DNA from: Dastarcus helophoroides | Taxonomy: Eukaryota; Arthropoda; Insecta; Coleoptera; Bothrideridae | Direction of reading: 5' to 3' | Assembly (NCBI GenBank): GCA_028583605.1 | Contig: CM053330.1 | Location: 33,946,097-34,010,096, forward strand | DNA length: 64,000 bases | Shown: piece by piece, positions 43,101 through 55,800 of the stretch | Layout of the letters: every line of letters starts with the position of its first letter | How positions within the stretch are numbered: the stretch's first letter is position 1 | Notes under the pieces: model-generated | Databases searched by the model: none | Seen by the model: the letters and a program-made list of their open reading frames with translations, nothing else | Told to the model about the DNA's origin: nothing | Program-made: the position numbers and the translations under genes

Positions 43101-44979
43101 GTTTTTGATTGTTTTGGTTCAGACTATACAGGAAATAATTTCTCTATGGTTTTGGCTAATCTGTCAAATGTCACTTTGACGTGTTATTTGGACAAAGAGG
43201 TTAGAATTCTCTAAGGCAAAAGAAAATTCTTTAGAAATCGTTTTTTTTTTGACAAAATATGATTTAAATTAATGAGACGATATACAAATTCTTAAAATAG
43301 TGAGTCGCTTTAAGGTCTTTGAGCGATTTGATATAAAATCACTGCAGTTTTCCATCAGTAGGTTTGTTATGGTGGTAGTTCAAATGTATTAACGGTTGCG
43401 AATCAGCGAGAACCTATTAACGACATACGTTTAAAACGGAAGAAATTGTCAAAGCAAACCAGCATTGCCAGATTAGTAGAATTTTCGCCATCTAGTTAGA
43501 AGATTTACTATAGAGCAATTTGTTTAGTAGATTTTTTATTAAATTTAGTAGAATTGTTATCGCTTAGTTGAATTCATGCCGCCGTTGATTGAATGTGAAT
43601 GTATTCAATCAACGCAGTCGCTTAGCAGGATTTTTTAGCTTTCCGTAGAATATTATATGGGAATTGTATGTAGGAGTTTTTATTTCATTCATCAGAATGA
43701 ATTACGACGCCAAAAGTATGAGTTTATTTGAAAATAATAGCAAAGAAACGAATAGATGAATAGAAACATTGGGTTAAGGACATTTGTTTTTGAAGTGAAA
43801 ACTTCTTTAGGCGCCTTGAGCGATTTTTGCGTGACCATCACGCGTACCAACTCGATCCCCTAATGTTAAAAGTATAATCTACTGGTAACATTAGAGCATA
43901 TTAAGCAAATAAAACATAATGACATTTATTTCTCAAAATTCCAATTAATAAGCTTGCCATTTTGGTCTTTGCCAATACTTTTTATTTTAAACTCGAAACT
44001 TCGACTTTTCTAGTCGTTTTTAGTGTCACAATTCCTCTAATAAACGAACATAATTAACAACTTTGTCAGTTGTTAACCGTCAATATAATTACTATGTACG
44101 ACTTTACAATAAAAGGGTTTTTTGTAACAGATTTTATTATTTTTTTTGGATAGGTTGCGATCCCCAGTTTAAGAAACTATGATTTAAGTAAGGTATTCTG
44201 ATTTAACGAATTTCACTACATAATCGTGTAATATGTACATAACTTGGAGGCTTAGAATGTAAAAAATACGATTAATTCATTTATTATAATTACTTACCAT
44301 CGCAATAAAAAACTCATACACTGAGTTGGAAATCGGTTATAATAGGAATTTATTTCCTTTTATAATAAAGGTAGTTGAAAATATGTAGCAGAACTGCCAA
44401 AAACATTATGTTTATATTTGATCCGTGTTTGTTAGATATTTTTAACAGGAAAACTCTTTGTAATAATAGCGATTGTTCGAATAAAGGAACAAATAAGACT
44501 AAATTACCAAGACTTAATATTTAAATCCGATAAACTAAACTTGAGTGATAGCTGATAGAGTAACTAAGTAACAAATAAAATGTTAATTCTAATAGTTTTT
44601 ATCAAACGTGAAGATGAATAAAATGTTATTTTCCAAACAAATAACAAATTTATAATTTACATGACCAAAAAGAAATATAAAACCCAAAAATTTACCATAT
44701 CCAAAGCTATGTCGTCGTTAGGAATGTTTACCTACACAAATACGTCAAGTCAATTTATAATTTATAAATATAGATTGATGGAAATTTGTAAGCGTTATTT
44801 CAATACGTAACCCGCTGAACTTGAGGGATGCTATACTAATTTGTGTAAAAATAAATAAATATAAAATAATTGAGTTGAAGAAAAAAAGGATATAAAAAAA
44901 ATTACCTTGAAGATGACGCCGAATTCGCATCAAGAACCTCAGACTGCGTGTTATTAATTGCCGTTTCTTGATTTGTCAT
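40133..44979 (-). CDS. puml: ABHD4/ABHD5-type alpha/beta hydrolase (pummelig-like, 398 aa)
   Basis: Minus-strand exons: 44906-44979, 42588-42667, 42328-42534, 40929-41252, 40763-40877, 40523-40709, 40133-40342. The motifs are those of the ABHD4/5 group: N-terminal WFSPKWMSW, oxyanion loop HGLGAG (about 92-97), nucleophile elbow GHSLGG (S163), [14 protein letters not shown] (the H-x4-D motif), YGTRSWID, and [11 protein letters not shown] with the catalytic histidine. Mammalian ABHD5/CGI-58 has Asn in place of the nucleophile and acts as a lipase co-activator on lipid droplets, while ABHD4 keeps Ser and hydrolyses N-acyl phospholipids. Here Ser is present, as in insect pummelig, so enzymatic activity is likely. 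Intron 3 (41253-42327) and intron 1 are large and AT-rich. The first exon encodes a short polar tail absent from the fold. Confidence 0.93.
43583..43614. repeat. Palindrome CGTTGATTGAAT / ATTCAATCAACG
   Basis: Perfect 12-bp arms, 8-nt loop. The arms are identical to those at 31862-31891, with unrelated flanks. It lies in ABHD intron 1. Confidence 0.9.
43800..43920 (+). repeat. 'GACCATCACGCGT' dispersed repeat, single-unit copy
   Basis: AGGCGCCTTGAGCGATTTTT, GCGTGACCATCACGCGTACC and ACATTAGAGCATATTAA match the copies at 55920-56010 and 60808-60990. Here the central unit is not amplified. Confidence 0.7.
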
Positions 44980-45959
44980 TTTTTTTTAAATAAAATTAGC
45001 TTCTCCACTCGATAGTTTATATTTGAAAACTAATAACTCGTCATCGCTTCTAATTCATGTTCGACAACAATCAGATGCGTTTATTTGATGGATGATGGAA
45101 TTTGAACTCGTATAATTGTGCAAAATCTAGCAACAAATGAAATCAGTCATTGTTTAATCTAGGGTTATATTGTTAATAAAATGATTCCTTATCTTAATTT
45201 TATTTTTTGCGACAAAATGATTTTATGATAATTATCAAGATAGAGCGCACAATTTATATGCATGATAAGTTTGGCATCGCGTATTTCTATTATTACCTGT
45301 CTTGGCAACCTGAATTTATGTAACTGAAACTTTAAAAAAATAAATTTTTATGTTGTTCGTGCAAAATGATTAAAAAAAACAACGTAAGTCACACTATCAT
45401 GAAATTACACTATATTATACATTTCTTCGATTTAATGAAACGTAGAACACAACAAAATGCCAAAACCTTTCAAACGGCACGGATATCAATTGAGATAGCA
45501 TTTAGCTTAAAACAGAATGAAACAGATTCCGTCATTAAGCTTTGTTTAGAGTAATAATATATCATTAACATGACTAATGCTAGATTACTTATTTAAATGT
45601 TGACCTCGGTGCTGTACACGGTTTAGTAAATATATTGAAACTAATAAAATAACACTAACCAATCCTAACAAAAATATGAAATAATGTAAGGGTTTGTTTA
45701 ATTTAATAAGTGATAAAGACAAAATTCTTCATAAAAATACATTAATTGTTACTTATTGCGGGTAGCGCGTCAAGTACAAATTACGCAAGTGTATAAGACG
45801 TAGAATAAATCTCGAAGAAACGTAGTTATGGTGCCAAATTCATTATACAATAGTTACAAATTCTTGGTCAAGAACAAAACATTGCAGTTATTACCGACAA
45901 TCGTGACAGTATCAATTACTTCAAAAATTTACCTTTTTATTACTTTTCAGCTGATATCC

Positions 45960-47200
45960 GCTCGATCGATAACATGAAAGTAAAAACTCCTTTTGAAAAT
46001 GCCAACTTTTTTTTGAAGAATTCGATTTTTATTGAAAATTTCGATTTATTTCGAAAATTTCCATTTATTTCGAAAATTTCGACATTACAAAATATACGTT
46101 TTTTTCACAATGTCGACCTCTCCTCGTTTGACTCCCAAAATTTTAACTTTTTTTTTTTGAAATTTTGATTTTTGGAAAATTCCGGCGTCTAAAAATCTGG
46201 CCTATTTGGATTTATTTTGATTTTTACTTTGAAAGCTTTTTACTTTTTTATAATTTATTTCTATTAAAAATTTACTTTTTTGGTAACTTCAACTTTTTTG
46301 AAAATTTCTTTTTGAATATTACAATGTTCACCTTTTTTGAAATATTGACTTGAAATTTTAACTTTTTTGCAAATCTGATTGTTTTTAAATTCGATTTTTT
46401 TCAAAACATTTCAATTCTTTGTGAAAATTTGTTTTTTTTGAAAACATTATTGAATTGTTTGATTTTTTTTAATTCAACTATTTCTTAAATGTTGTCTTTT
46501 TTCTCAAAATGTGCACTTACTAAAAATGAGAACTTTTTGAATAGTCCGACTTCGATTTTTTTTTAAATCTTGACTTTTTTTAAGCACTTCAATTATTTTT
46601 AATTTTCACAAGTTAGCCTTTCCTTGAGATTTTGTATTTTCGATTTTTTTGAAAATTTTGATTTAAAATTGTGTTCTTTTTTAAAATTGTAACTTTTTAT
46701 CGAATTTTTGATTAAAATCTATAAATTTAATTATACTGACGTATTTGATTTTTTTTAATTTCCACCTTTTTTAAGCCTTTGGCCATTTTTTGACGTTTTG
46801 ACCATTTTTTGAAATTTTTGACTTTTTTAAAACATTTCGAACTCTTTTTTAATTGGAGTTTAATTTGAAAAATTCGACTTTTTTTTTTAATTACCACCTT
46901 TTTGTAAAATTTTACTTTTCTTAAAATTTTGACGTAGGGATATTGTAAAATCTCGATATTTTTTAAGTAAGAAACGAATTCTTCAAAATTTTCAAAAGGG
47001 TGACCCAACAATCCTTTCTCTTTTTTCACGTAGACGAAGGCGCTAGTTTTTCTATAAAATTTTCATAAAATCGAATTCTTTAAAAAAAGTCGATATTTTT
47101 AAACAGTTGACCCAAGAATCCTTTCTCTTCTTTAACGCAGACTAAGACTATCAACTAGTTTTTCTATAAAATATTCACAAACTTTCGACGTTTATTTCTC
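45960..47200. repeat. Degenerate T-rich tract of TTTTGAAATTTTGAC-like words
   Basis: Nearly continuous, imprecise repetition of words such as GAAAATTTCGA, TTTTTTGAAA and TTTTGACTTTTTT. The plus strand is strongly T-biased. Period is irregular. Reading frames here are compositional artefacts. Similar tracts lie at 56200-59450 and 62400-64000. Confidence 0.8.
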
Positions 47201-47456
47201 TAATAATAATAATATATTTTCCATCAATTTTTACATGGATTGTCGGAACAACTTTATATATATACAATAATAACGATAACTTCTTTTTTCTCAAAATATC
47301 AATTTGTTTCCCAAAATTTGCAGTTTAATCTTTTTCTGTTGTTCAGTTTAACTTAAATTTTGCTAGCTTAGATTATTTTAAATAAAATTAGTTTTTTTTT
47401 TGGTTCGGAGTTTTGATTTTTTAGTAAAATTATGATTTCAATAAAATATATACATT

Positions 47457-47597
47457 TATCTCTCTGAAGATGATAGCTTGGCTATCGAAACGCGTTACCA
47501 CAACCTCTGTTGTATTTTTTAATCTTTCTTGATTTCAGGGGACAAGATTTGTATTTCAATTTTCGAAGATAACCAAGGACTAGTCCGTTTCACCAAA
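47457..47597 (+). repeat. R1 repeat copy, nearly full length
   Basis: Plus-strand copy with CTCTCTGAAGATGATAGCTT, GGCTATCGAAACGCGTT, the TTTTTTAATCTTTCTTG block, GGGGACAAG and the outer CCAAGGACTAGTCCGTTTCA end. The 3' stem I strand is mutated (ACCA for AGAG). Confidence 0.88.
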
Positions 47598-49308
47598 AAA
47601 AAATATATGTACATTTTGACTTCTTTAACAAACCATTAAAAAAAACACGATTGATGACTTACTTGCTGAGCTCCGCTTGTACGCCTGGTATGCTAGGCAA
47701 TCAACTCATAACCAATCTATTCATTTTGATTTTGGAATGCAATGTATTATTTAACTTCAACTGGGACTGACTTTGCTAAAAATTTTGTTTGAATTCTATT
47801 TATTTTGATTCCCATATTCCAAATTATTTGACATGATATGTCAATTAGATGAAAAAATTGTGACAAACTTTTAAAAACGCAAAGCAAGGCATGTTGACTT
47901 TATTACATTTTATTTGATTTCTACGATTATTACAGAATAAAATAAAATTTCAGTCGCTCGCTTCCATCATGCTCTTCGTTTGATACATAATGGTGGTATT
48001 TTTATATTAGGTTTGCTTCGGGGCCGGAATCAAGATGCAATATGTGCCCCCTCGAATTAAAATCCAACAAATTTTATAGAAAAGTCGAAATTTTCAATTA
48101 AACGATTATTGCGATTTATCACATAATAGAGTCACTTTTGCGAGTGGAAAGTACAAAATTGGAAAAACTCGACACTTTTGAGATGTTTTGCTTCAAAACT
48201 TGGTATTATAAATTATCCTAATAAGAACATTTCAAATTGAAATTCAAAGATGAGTTTCATTTCTGGAGTAGTTGACATACTGTGCTTACATCTTGCCTTT
48301 TGTGTCAATTCCACAAGTTGCTGAGCTCCTCAGTCTTAAATTTCGATTTTCCATTCTATGGCTCTGTGGAGGAGTTTCGCTTCTGGTATGGTTGACATCA
48401 TCATCGCCCTCCTATCCCGTTCTAAGGGACAGTTTATCGATGCGTCGATATTTGGGTTCAATCACTCTGGTAGAATTTTATCTTCAATTACCTTCTTAAA
48501 TATTTATTGAAAATTGATGTGATTTTTAGGAAAGCGCAAAAGATTAAATTGTTGATGATTTATTGCATTTCAGTACTACAAACAAACAAAATAACAATAA
48601 TGATAAATAAAAAAAAACACTTGATAACGAAGGCTTCCACGGCCAGACTCAGTACAGGATATACTTCTTCCGGGATGGGACTGTGTCAAAGAACTACTAA
48701 GTGTTCGACGTTTCGAACATTAGGTGGGTCCGGTAGTGTTAATATAAAAATTCTTTATTTAAATTTTTACAATTAATATTAATAAATGATAAAATAAATA
48801 TGTATGTCTTGGTGGTAATACACATAATTTGTTAATTACCAGAAAGCAAAGTACTATCTGTTTTTCAGATGTGGGCAATATGACTTTAGGTGAATTAAAG
48901 TCAACTGAGAGCAGATTTCTATAACAGTAAGTATAATAAGTAGACTAATGAATATTTAACGACAAATAGATATTATAATATAACAAATACTGATAAATTA
49001 TCTATTTAGGTCTTTTATTTTATTATAGTTACACTTATACATTATTAATCAATATCACAATTTAAAAAATGCAATAATATCCGAAATTACCTAGTTCCAT
49101 GATCACAAAATGCAAAAAAACATATTAAATTGACCCTAGTGCTACTGAATGAATTTCACCTTTTTAGATGAGAAAATAACATTTTTATATTAAAAAAATC
49201 CAAATTATATCAACCAATTTTTAAATAAAAAAATGTAAATAAAATATAAATTTAAATAACAGGGACCATCTCTGTGTATACAAGATATTTAAGTGTTTGC
49301 ATTTTTCG

Positions 49309-51963
49309 TCAGAATGTTTCCTTTGTGCCCTTTGTCTTCTTAAATATGATCTTCCCAGCATGATCCTCTTTTAAAGTGCATTCTGCTCTATGCTTATCCA
49401 CATTCATTTGTAATTCATCTCTGATTGCTTTAACGTTTTGATATATTTTCTTTAGCTTCTGATTATCCATTTTTAATTGTTTCTCCTCCTAAAAACAGAA
49501 AATGTTAATTAAAAAAAGAAGCCAATCAAAATTTACGACAATACTTTAAAAACTGTTGATGAAATAAAAAAGTATAATTTTAGCTTCAGCTCTTGAGCAT
49601 TTTATTAACAACAGAACTCCAATTATCCGGGATTTACTCGATCATTTTGAGAAAAAGAAATCATTTTATTAATCTACAATTTCGAACAGTAAAATGAAAC
49701 ATTAAAATAAAAATTTGAAAATACACATTATGTCCTCGAGATAGACTTCATCGTCGACAGAGATAACAGCAGCAGAAACAAACATCTGTTTTCCTAAAAT
49801 CTATAACAATTGATATACAAATTATGTCCCTGAATTAAAACCTGATTAAAAAATACAACGAAAGTTGCTCTAACGCGGTTCGATAGCCAAGCTATCATCT
49901 TAAGAGAGATACTGAATCTAAAACTAAAATCTATAATTTAAAAAAATTCAATATTGCGAATTCAAACTCGGAATTTTTACTTCAAAGTAGAAAGTATTAA
50001 ATTTAAAAATCCGATTTTCGATATTTTTTCCAAATTTCCCATCTCTACCTAGAAATTTGGAATTTTTCGTGAGAATTTTAAGATGGAAATTTCGAAATTA
50101 TATCCGAAGTTCCTGGATTGAAGATTTTAGTTTCAACTTTTTTCTGATTTCTCAGAATAATCTTGTTGTCTTAATTTCTTTTGACGTAATTAATTATTAA
50201 TTTTCAAGATGGGATTCTGTAATAACAAAAAAAAGACATCATTTCGACAAGAAATCAAAATCTTTAGAAAAATCTAGGATTCACTCCCGCGTAGCAAATC
50301 ATGGATATGGATATACTTTGGATATACCACTAATATTCATTCGTAAATAAATATTAGATATTCATTCGTAAATAAATATTAGATGCATATCTATATTCAT
50401 GACTTTGCTACGTAGGCTGTTACGAAATTTTGAACAAATAAATAAAAATTAACACTTTGAATCTTAAGGCAAAATTGTGACTTCATTAAAATTTTGGAAA
50501 AAATAAACAAAAATTCAAAGGTTCAACGCCAAATTTTGTAAAAAAAATGAACATTTTGAAAAAATACGCCAAATTTATGTTTTTAAATGCGATTTTTTCG
50601 CTTAAACTCGAGAGGGTGGTGTTTAAATGATAAAAATAAAAATTGCGTAGCTGAAATCGAAGTTTAAGGGAAAACAAAAACTGCAATTTTAGTGCCTAAA
50701 TTTGAAAATCGAAATTTAGCAAAAAAATTAAATTAATATTAGAGATTGTCATTTTTAAAATGATGAAATTTATCAAAAAAGTATATTTCTGTTTTGAAAA
50801 ATCAACAAAGAGATCGATTGAGATCATTTAACCTGCTAAACTTCTAAAGCTTCAACAAAGTTAAAATTTAACAAATCGATTTTACAGAAATAGTCCATCT
50901 CTCTGAAGATGATAGCTTTGCTGTCGAAACGTGTTAGAGCAACCTTTGTTGTGTTTTTTAATCTTTCTTGGTTTCGGGGGACAAGAATTGTATTTCAATT
51001 TTTTTTAGCTCATTTCAAGAAAAAACGAAATTTGTATAAAATTTCTCAAATTTTCAAGTTTAAAAGTGTTATTATTGCTGTCATCGATAGATGACGGGGT
51101 ACAACGACTCTTTAGTGAGGTACGGGTGCCGTCAATAAGCAATTTAAAAAAATTAATCCAGGATCGGGTGTCACTTACTGACTATTCTGTCACAAAATCA
51201 TGTCGCACTTGTTTCTGTTAAAAATACGTTTACAGTTACTTTTTCATCATTTATTTTCGCGTTTCTATTAACGGTTTTGTAAAAGTATTGCCGTAATTAA
51301 AAGGTTAACAAAAATTTTAAATGCCACCTGAAATGATAACGAGACAATTACCTTTTCCAGGGAATTAATCCGATCGAGTTGTCTTTTCCTACACCTCGCT
51401 GCTGCCAGTCTGTTGCGCTCGCGTCTGTTTCTTCGTTTTGCAACAGTTGTAGGAATATTAGTGATTCGTTTTTTTCCGTTTTCCATAATTGTGTTCTTTG
51501 ACGAATCCTCATAGATCGATAATTGTGAGCAGGAAGTATTGATATCGATTTCAGAAATGATTGAATCATTTTCTGAAATTTCAGCTTGTTCTGTTGGCGA
51601 AGTTAATGATAGCTTTGTTGCATCTGACAGATCGCATTCATCTATTTCTGTTTTCACAGAACTTCCTGGGGGTTTTGTTGGTTTTAATGTGAGCGAAGAG
51701 ACTTCTTTAATATTACTAATAAGCACTGATTTGCGAGCTTCCTGGGTATTCTGAAATATAGGGTGTGTTATAAATTTGTTACATTACTTTGGCAACATTA
51801 AAAGCATGATTCTTAAAGACTAAAAATTTAAATTTTCCTTGCAAATAAGCGAATTTGTATTACATTTCTGTAAAGTATTAACAAATTGCTCTCATTTTAA
51901 GGAATATTAAAATTGAAGAATCATGCTTTAGGTCAAAACCGAAAACATATTTACCTGCTTCAT
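49309..51963 (-). CDS. Fos/ATF3-like bZIP transcription factor, kayak paralogue (195 aa)
   Basis: Proposed minus-strand exons: 51955-51963 (MKQ), 51352-51750, 49309-49488. The basic region [20 protein letters not shown] is followed by a zipper with leucines or equivalents every seven residues (SLEK, QLKM, KLKK, NVKA, ELQM, then H-x3-C). The RCRKR-x2-D signature and the terminal H-R-A-E-C resemble Fos/ATF3 (H-R/P-x-x-C). The intron falls after the same position of the zipper (LEK|E) as in kayak (LIK|E), and the genes are adjacent and co-oriented, so it is probably an old tandem duplicate of kayak. The acidic N-terminus contains VKTEID, a possible sumoylation site. The three-codon first exon is the weakest part of the model. 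It should bind AP-1/CRE-type DNA as a dimer in the nucleus. Confidence 0.82.
49809..49915 (-). repeat. R1 repeat copy, minus strand
   Basis: Within the bZIP paralogue's intron. Stem II (GATAGC/GCTATC) is intact; the core has changes (CTTAAGA, GAAC). Confidence 0.85.
50283..50418. mobile_element. Short inverted-repeat element with internal tandem duplication
   Basis: The end GCGTAGCAAATCATGGATAT and its imperfect complement ATATTCATGACTTTGCTACG bracket two exact tandem copies of a ~25-bp unit (ATTCATTCGTAAATAAATAT then TAGAT). This is a MITE-like insertion in the bZIP paralogue's intron. Confidence 0.75.
50898..51003 (+). repeat. R1 repeat copy with intact hammerhead-like core
   Basis: 50899-50939 keeps stem I CUCU/AGAG, CUGAAGA, a paired stem II with a U-G wobble, GAAA and the ACG/UGU stem III. 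The downstream TTTTTTAATCTTTCTTGG block is also present. Confidence 0.88.
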
Positions 51964-52846
51964 CCTACCTGTTATTGAAAAATGTAACAATTTCGGAATT
52001 TAATTTCCAATTGATGAATATTGTTGAAATTAAAATCTATTAGAAAAATAAAAAAAGTGGGGCATGGTCAAAAACAAAAAAAACTTAAAGATAAACATTT
52101 TATTTCTTAAATTAGCATTGCAATAAAATAAATACAAAAATCTGTAGAACTAGTATATAAAATTGACAAAGATTACCAATAATGTAATCCGTTATTGCTT
52201 AAATATTTATATAAAGTATTTTTTCGTATTATATAATATTTTATATAATATTCCTATAAATAATAACACAAATTCGCTTATTTGGGTTAAGGAGTTTATC
52301 TCCGATCGTTTTTTAAAAAATAGAATATTTATACTCTATATCTACATTTATAAAATTCATGGAGGGAATATCTCATTTTTTTTAATTGAAAAAATATCGA
52401 TCGTTTTATTTCTTTATATATAAAATAAAAGGCATTTCTCGGTAGCAAATAAATCTTAGCAAAAATAGCTTGAGCATCGACATCTGCACATGTTTAGTAT
52501 TTTTTTGGTAAAGGTAAAAAAATATGACTACATTAAAATATGACACAAAAGCGCCCATCTAGGGCACTACTTTTTGGCTTTCAAAAAGGAGATACTAAAC
52601 ATGATTTGGTAATTCGAACACCACTGCATATTATGGAAACTGTCTGATAAAAGCTGGCTTGGCTAATTTGCCCACCAATATTTTCCCCAATAACATAAAA
52701 CATATCGCGGAATAAATTTAGCGTCTCACGGAAGACCCCCCCAAAAAAAATAAAGCCAATTTCAGCAAGATTCATTCCATGGAAGAGCGGACGAACAAAA
52801 AAAAGTTGATCGAGCAAATTAAAGCCAACACCGCTAAACCTTCCCC
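51964..52846. other. Short intergenic region between the two bZIP genes
   Basis: AT-rich. It should contain the kayak 3' UTR and polyadenylation signal (minus strand) and the promoter of the downstream paralogue. No other feature recognised. Confidence 0.5.
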
Positions 52847-55800
52847 TTATAAGCTAACCAATTTGGGCGGTCCACAAGCGTCCGGCGAACTGATGTCCGT
52901 AATACTGACTGGTAGATTTCGTTGTTGGGTACTACACGAAGGCACCAAAGGGCCGGAAACGGGCGTGAGCCCTGTGCCACCTCCCATCATCGAATCGAAA
53001 TTAAACTGAAGACCCGTGGACGGCGTCGTTATCGAAATACCGTCCATCATCGCCGAAAACATCGTTTTCGGAGGGCAAACGTTCAGCGAATTCGGTCGAC
53101 AAGGTTTACTGATGGGTATCGCCGAAGGTAACATTAACTTTTTGGAGGTGGGAGAATTTAGAGAAATTACGTCGTTGCTTAAGGTAACTTGCGGCGGGAG
53201 GGGGTCGACCATTTCCGTTTTCACCCGCTCGTTCTGAGGTGGATTGTTGAATATCGGCAACGGTGGTTTTATGTCTGGCGGACTTTGGGATCTTTTTAGG
53301 TTGCAGTGAGGTAGGTGGTTCTGTAAGAGGTATTCCAATTCATCTTTCTCTTCTTTTAGGTTTTGGTATTCGTTTTGAAGTGCTTGCTTTTTCTTCTCTA
53401 ACTCTTCAGTTTCCTGAAACGAATAAAACTGTCATTAATACTTTGTCGGTAAAAACTTTGTCGTTTGAAAATTTTGGTAAAACGGACTGGTTGTGTTGTT
53501 TTTTAATCTTTTTCGGTTTCAGGGGACAAGATTTGTATGTCAGTTTTTAAATTGTTGACCAGTTAGGTATATATTTATAATGCATTTTTGCAACACTTCA
53601 ATTTCGTTTAAAAGGCATTATTTCTTTTTAGCACGAATTATTTTCAATTTTAACTTATTTTCCAACATTCTAATATCACGTTTATCAAAAATTTGAACAA
53701 TATACTCGAAATTTCAACTCTTTTTTAAATGTTAAAAGATTTAACTCTTTTTTTTTAAATAAGTTTCGAGCTTCTTATTCAGAATTTTAATTCTTCAAAT
53801 AATTTCTTTTGTGAATTTAAATTTTCCCTCGAAATACTAAATTTCGATTTAAAATTGACATTTTTATCCTTCTTTCCACATCCAGGAAGTTGGCAACCCT
53901 AATCATTGCCTGGTTTTAGCAGCACACTGGTCTCGCTAATATCATCAGTTTAAGAGACGTCACGCAACAGACTTTACTGGGTTTCTTTATAGTATTTCTC
54001 AACTGAATAAAAAGTGACTAAAGATACTCCAGCCACAAGAATAACTTCAGCCAATCCAGTCTAAATTTTAGAATTACCCAAAATATACAAAAAATTATTC
54101 GAGCAGATTTCGATTCAAATATCCTCTGCTGCCTCACTTGATGCCTAATTTCTCTTTTTTCAAACACATGATTTAGATCTATTTACCTTTATCAGGGCAT
54201 TTGTGTGATCCACTCGTCGTTTCCTACACCTCGCCGCGGCGGCTTTGTTCCTTTCCCTCCTAATTTTCCTCCTTTCCTCCTCCTCGGGACTGATGTTAAG
54301 GTCTTTAACGGGCTTCCTTCCACCCATGTTTCTTCGAGTAGGAGTAGCAGTTTGACCGTTCGCCTTGCCGATGGCCAGACTCGTTTGCTTATGGACGAAA
54401 GGTGACGTAGATCTTGTATTGGAGTCCGAACTGGATTGGGACAAAGAACTCTGCCAAGCGTTGGGCGATTTGTTATTAATGGAATAGACGTCGGCCTCGG
54501 AAGCTGGGATATATTGATTGTTGCCTGAAAATATTCAACAAAAAACGAATATCAAAATTAAGTTAGCGCCGAGCTACCAGAAAAAAATCTAGAAATAGGT
54601 TCAATGGACGAAATTTAAAGAATAAACTCAAATTTCAAAAATAAAAGTTCAAGTTTAAAATATCGAGTTTTAAATTAAAATTTGATAAGAAGTTGAAGTT
54701 GTATACACGGACTAGCTCGAGGCAAGTGTTTTTTATCCTAAAAAAATTCGATTTCGGTTTCGACCAAACATTTAGTTTTGGTTTCAATCAAAAATTTAAT
54801 TTCGGTAGGTCTCTGTAATTACTATTAAAATTTCAGCTCGTTTTCCATTGTAACGATCGAACAACCTTAAGAGTTGCACTTTAGTACCTAATGATAGTTT
54901 ATGTTCAGATTGTTGACGATTAATGTGGACTACTGAATTTTGGTAGAACGGATTGGTCCTTGGTTATCTTAAGAAATTGATACATAATTGATTCACAAAA
55001 TCATCTTCAGAGAGATATCTTTCTAAAGATTAGCTTGGCTATCGAAACAATTGCTGTTGTGTTTTTTAATCTTTCTTGGTTTAAGGGGACAAGATTTGTG
55101 GAACAATTTTTAAACTACTGAATGAGAATTGAATCAGGAAGGAAACTATCGACTTAATCATATAAATACTGAACGAGTACAATGAATTACTTCCAAGAAG
55201 GTTTCACCCCTTTACCGCATCGGCAATTAAATAAATAATTACGCGATACGTATTTCGCCAGCATAACTGGCATTTTCAAGCGTACTAATCTAAAAAAGAT
55301 TAGGAAAAGATGCATCGACGTCATCTGCATTGAGATTCAAACCGATACTGGCGGTCTTGAAAATGCCAGTTCTGCTGGCGAAATACGTATCGCGTAATTA
55401 TTTATTTAATTGCCGATGTGGTAAAGGGGTGAAACCTTCTTGGACTTAATCACAAGCCACAGTGTTTTAGTTCAGTGATTTAGTAGACAATGAATTACTG
55501 AACGAATACAATGACTTACCAAACGAATACAACAAATAACTCACCTATTGAATGCACCAATGGAGGAACGAAACCTGCCTCATTTTCATGAGGTTCCGGT
55601 TTCGCTTGAAGCTCTATGAAAGTTTGCTCTATATTTCTTAATGTAGTAGGGGTTAGTGTGGCTGTTGTGCGAGTGGGCACTCCTGAGTTTAGACCTTCAA
55701 GTGTTATGAACTGCAACAAAAAAAAAAGAAAATTAATTAAAATGCTGAAAAATAGTATGAGACTATTACTACGTTACTATTCTCAGCGATTTTCAATCTG

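Larger units (their letters stand above)
44980..49308. other. Long gene-poor region
   Basis: No supported gene over 4.3 kb between the ABHD start and the bZIP paralogue's stop. It includes 45960-47200 (low-complexity T-rich tract), an R1 copy at 47457-47597, a weak repeat-like stretch near 48620-48735 with GTTCGACGTTTCGAAC, and plain AT-rich sequence. The promoter of the ABHD gene should lie just above 44980. Confidence 0.6.

Noticed and set aside
45974..47029. Phe-rich and Lys-rich frames of 60-100 codons
   Set aside because: Same low-complexity tract effect; opposite strands give mirror-like compositions.
48620..48735. Third hammerhead-like element around GTTCGACGTTTCGAAC
   Set aside because: It has a GAAACGUC-like stretch on the minus strand but no CUGANGA-type core or stem II upstream; left only as a weak repeat.
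52779..53550. Plus-strand frames overlapping kayak's last exon
   Set aside because: Antisense shadows of a well supported Fos coding exon.
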